Source: Ptiloglossa arizonensis
Taxonomy: Eukaryota > Arthropoda > Insecta > Hymenoptera > Colletidae
DNA: 64,000 nt
Assembly (NCBI RefSeq): GCF_051014685.1
Contig: NW_027478860.1
Location: 310,001-374,000, forward strand
Reading direction: 5' to 3'
The notes beneath the pieces were generated by a model. It did no database searches. It was given only the letters and a program-made list of their open reading frames with translations, and had not been told where the DNA came from. Position numbers and translations under genes: made by a program. Positions 62,306 through 64,000 of this stretch are shown here, piece by piece. Each line of letters begins with the position of its first letter. Position 1 is the first letter of the stretch.

Positions 62306-64000
62306 GGCCATTCTGGTTAAGCGTTTGGAGCAGCAGAATTGCGAAAAATTTGTTGTCTTGTCAACCATTTCTTAGCTTCAAAGTCCCATATCTCGCGAAC
62401 GGATTGTCCTAACCCAAAAATTCCTGTTGCGTATGAAAGTAGAGACTCGCCCAATTACAACGGTATGTGAATTTTTTCCCTAGCCCATTCTGGTTAAGCG
62501 TTTGGAGCAGCAGAATTGCGAAAAATTTGTTGTCTTCTCAACCATTTCTTAGATTCAAAGTCCCATATCTCGCGAACCGATTGACCAAACCCAAAAATTC
62601 CTTCTGCGTCTGAAAGTAGAAACTCGTCCGATTACGACGGTATGTGTATTTCTTCCCTAGGCCATTCTGTTTAAGCGTTTGGAGCAGCAGAATTGCGAAA
62701 AATTGTTTGCCTTCTCAACCATTTCTTGGCTTCAAACTCCCATATCTCGCGAACGGATTGACCTAACCCAAAAATTCCTATTGCATCTGAAAGTAGAAAC
62801 TGGCCCGATTACAACGGTATGTGTATTCTTTCCCTAGACCATTCTGGTTAAGCGTTTGGAGCAGCAGAATTGCGAAAAATTTTTTGCCTCCTCAACCATT
62901 TCTTGGCTTCAAACTCCCATATCTCGCGAACGGATTGACCTAACCCAAAAATTCCTATTGCATCTGAAGGTAGACACTCGCCCGACTACAGCGGTATGTG
63001 TATTTTTTCCCTGGGCCATTCTGGTTAAGCGTTTGGAGCAGCAGAATTGCGAAAAATTTTTTGCCTTCTCAACCATTTCTTGGCTTCAAACTCCCATATC
63101 TCGCGAACGGAATGACCAAACCCAAAATTCCTGCTGCGTCTGAAAGTAGAAACTCGCCCGATTACAACGGTATGCGTATTTTTCCCCTAGGGCATTATGG
63201 TTAAGCGATTGGAGCAGCAGAAGTGCGAAAAATTTGTTGTCTTGTCAACCATTTCTTAGCTTCAAAGTCCCATATCTCGCGAACGGATTGTCCTAACCCA
63301 AAAATTCCTGTTGCGTCTGAAAGTAGAAACTCGCCCAATTACAACGGTATGTGAATTTTTTCCCTAGCCCATTCTGGTTAAGCGTTTGGAGCAGCAGAAT
63401 TGCGAAAAAATTGTTGTCTTCTCAACCATTTCTTAGATTCAAAGTCCCATGTCTCGCGAACGGATTGACCAAACCCAAAAATTCCTTCTGCGTCTGAAAG
63501 TAGAAATTCGCCCAATTACAACGGTATGTGAATTTTTTCCCTAGCCCATTCTGGTTAAGCGTTTGGAGCAGCAGAATTGCGAAAAATTTGTTGCCTTCTC
63601 AACCATTTCTTGGCATCAAACTCCCATATCTCGCGAACGGATTGTCCTAACCCAAAAATTCCTGTTGCGTCCGAAAGTAGAAACTCGCCCAATTACAACG
63701 GTATTTGAATTTTTTCCCTAGCCCATTCTGGTTAAGCGTTTGGAGCAGCAGAATTGCGAAAAAATTGTTGTCTTCTAAACCATTTCTTGGCTTCAAACTC
63801 CCATATCTCGCGAACGGATTGACCTAACCCAAAAATTCCTATTGCATCTGAAGGTAGACACTCGCCCGACTACAGCGGTATGTGTATTTTTTCCCTGGGC
63901 CATTCTGGTTAAGCGTTTGGAGCAGCAGAATTGCGAAAAATTTTTTGCCTTCTCAACCATTTCTTGGCTTCGAACTCCCATATCTCGCGAACGGAATGAC
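62306..64000 (+). repeat. More divergent monomers at the right end, with a 5-monomer echo
   Basis: Changes seen rarely or nowhere else accumulate here: gcgtatgaaag and gagactcg (near 62,440), gaaccgattg, tatttcttccc, aattgtttgcc, actggcccg, tattctttccc, ggaatgacc, ggcattatgg, gaaaaaattg, aaattcgccc, ggcatcaaac, gtccgaaag, ggtatttgaat and tctaaacc. A one-base deletion occurs at cccaaaattcc near 63,126. Some changes (gaaggtag, ccctgggcc, ggaatgac) occur twice at a 5-monomer offset (gaagg at 62,966 and 63,850), so a short duplication also exists. The last 103 bp are a partial monomer cut by the window edge. Confidence 0.8.

Larger units (their letters stand above)
1..64000 (+). repeat. 177-bp tandem satellite array filling the window
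   Basis: The whole window is a head-to-tail array of a 177-bp unit, written here as starting at (g)gccattctggttaagcg and ending at tttttccccta or ttttttcccta. Starts fall at 1, 178, 355 and so on, and spacing stays exactly 177 except for a handful of single-base indels and one noisy block. By that register there are 361 full monomers and 103 bp of another. All are in the same orientation. No gene, transposon or unique spacer interrupts them. Monomers differ by linked substitutions that define types, and types recur in fixed orders as higher-order repeats. The length is close to that of known centromeric satellites (human alpha 171 bp, Arabidopsis about 178 bp) and to one nucleosome plus linker. 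Centromeric or pericentromeric location is inference; the family itself is not one I recognise. Confidence 0.99.

Noticed and set aside
63793..63981. 62-residue open frame on the minus strand
   Set aside because: It is the reverse complement of two satellite monomers. It is open because of local base changes at the divergent right end, and has no coding features.
1..64000. CRISPR array
   Set aside because: Repeats are contiguous 177-bp units with no unique spacers between short repeats, and there are no associated genes.
1..64000. Ribosomal or other gene tandem array, or a repetitive-protein gene
   Set aside because: No rRNA or tRNA-like sequence is visible. The nearly universal TAG per monomer, plus a second one in the ttagctt and ttagatt types, excludes a long repetitive protein.

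Overview
The window is a single uninterrupted tandem satellite DNA array. All 64,000 bases are head-to-tail copies, in one orientation, of a 177-bp monomer. There are 361 complete copies plus a 103-bp partial copy at the right end. I found no gene, RNA gene, transposon, inverted segment or unique sequence in it. A long, pure, AT-leaning array (about 42% GC by hand count of one monomer) with a near-nucleosomal unit and higher-order repeats (HORs) points to eukaryotic heterochromatin, most plausibly centromeric or pericentromeric. I do not recognise the family and cannot name the species. The consensus monomer has 8 CpGs where base composition predicts about 7.5. That argues against long-term CpG methylation and decay, and fits an invertebrate or other lightly methylated genome better than a mammal; this is inference.

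Monomers fall into a handful of types told apart by linked substitutions. The main diagnostic sites are at monomer positions about 17-25 (tttggagc / tttgaagc / gattggagc / tttggatc), 44-56 (ttttttgccttctc / tttgttgtcttctc / tttgttgtcttgtc / tttgttgcc), 67-80 (ttggcttcaaactc / ttagattcaaagtc / ttagcttcaaagtc), 100-130 (gacctaac, gaccaaac, gaccagac or gtcctaac, each with its own following segment), and 145-165 (cgattacaacgg, cggttgcaacgg, caattacaacgg, cgattacgacgg, cgattacaaggg). The types recur in preserved orders, forming HORs whose period changes along the array.

Layout, left to right. 1-3,538: mixed monomers with a local 3-monomer duplication. 3,539-8,493: a 14-monomer HOR, two copies. 8,494-9,555: six bridging monomers. 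9,556-12,741: a 9-monomer HOR, two copies. 12,742-16,635: mixed. 16,636-23,465: a 20-monomer HOR, two nearly identical copies. 22,831-26,727: an 11-monomer HOR, two copies. 25,841-45,665: a family of 21-25-monomer HOR copies with a 6-monomer duplication near 38-40 kb. 45,666-50,977: a 10-monomer duplication and displaced pieces. 50,978-56,287: a 15-monomer HOR, two copies. 56,288-62,305: rearranged cassettes at 12- and 9-monomer offsets. 62,306-64,000: monomers with many private substitutions, possibly nearing the array edge.

Two things stand out. First, 25,691-27,076 carries about 28 single-base insertions or deletions, while the other 62.6 kb has about six; it looks like an unpolished assembly patch. 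Second, many hybrid monomers mark unequal-exchange junctions, and a notable share of junctions fall in the conserved segment around the palindrome TCGCGA. Short open frames exist only because 177 is a multiple of three, so I annotate none as a gene.
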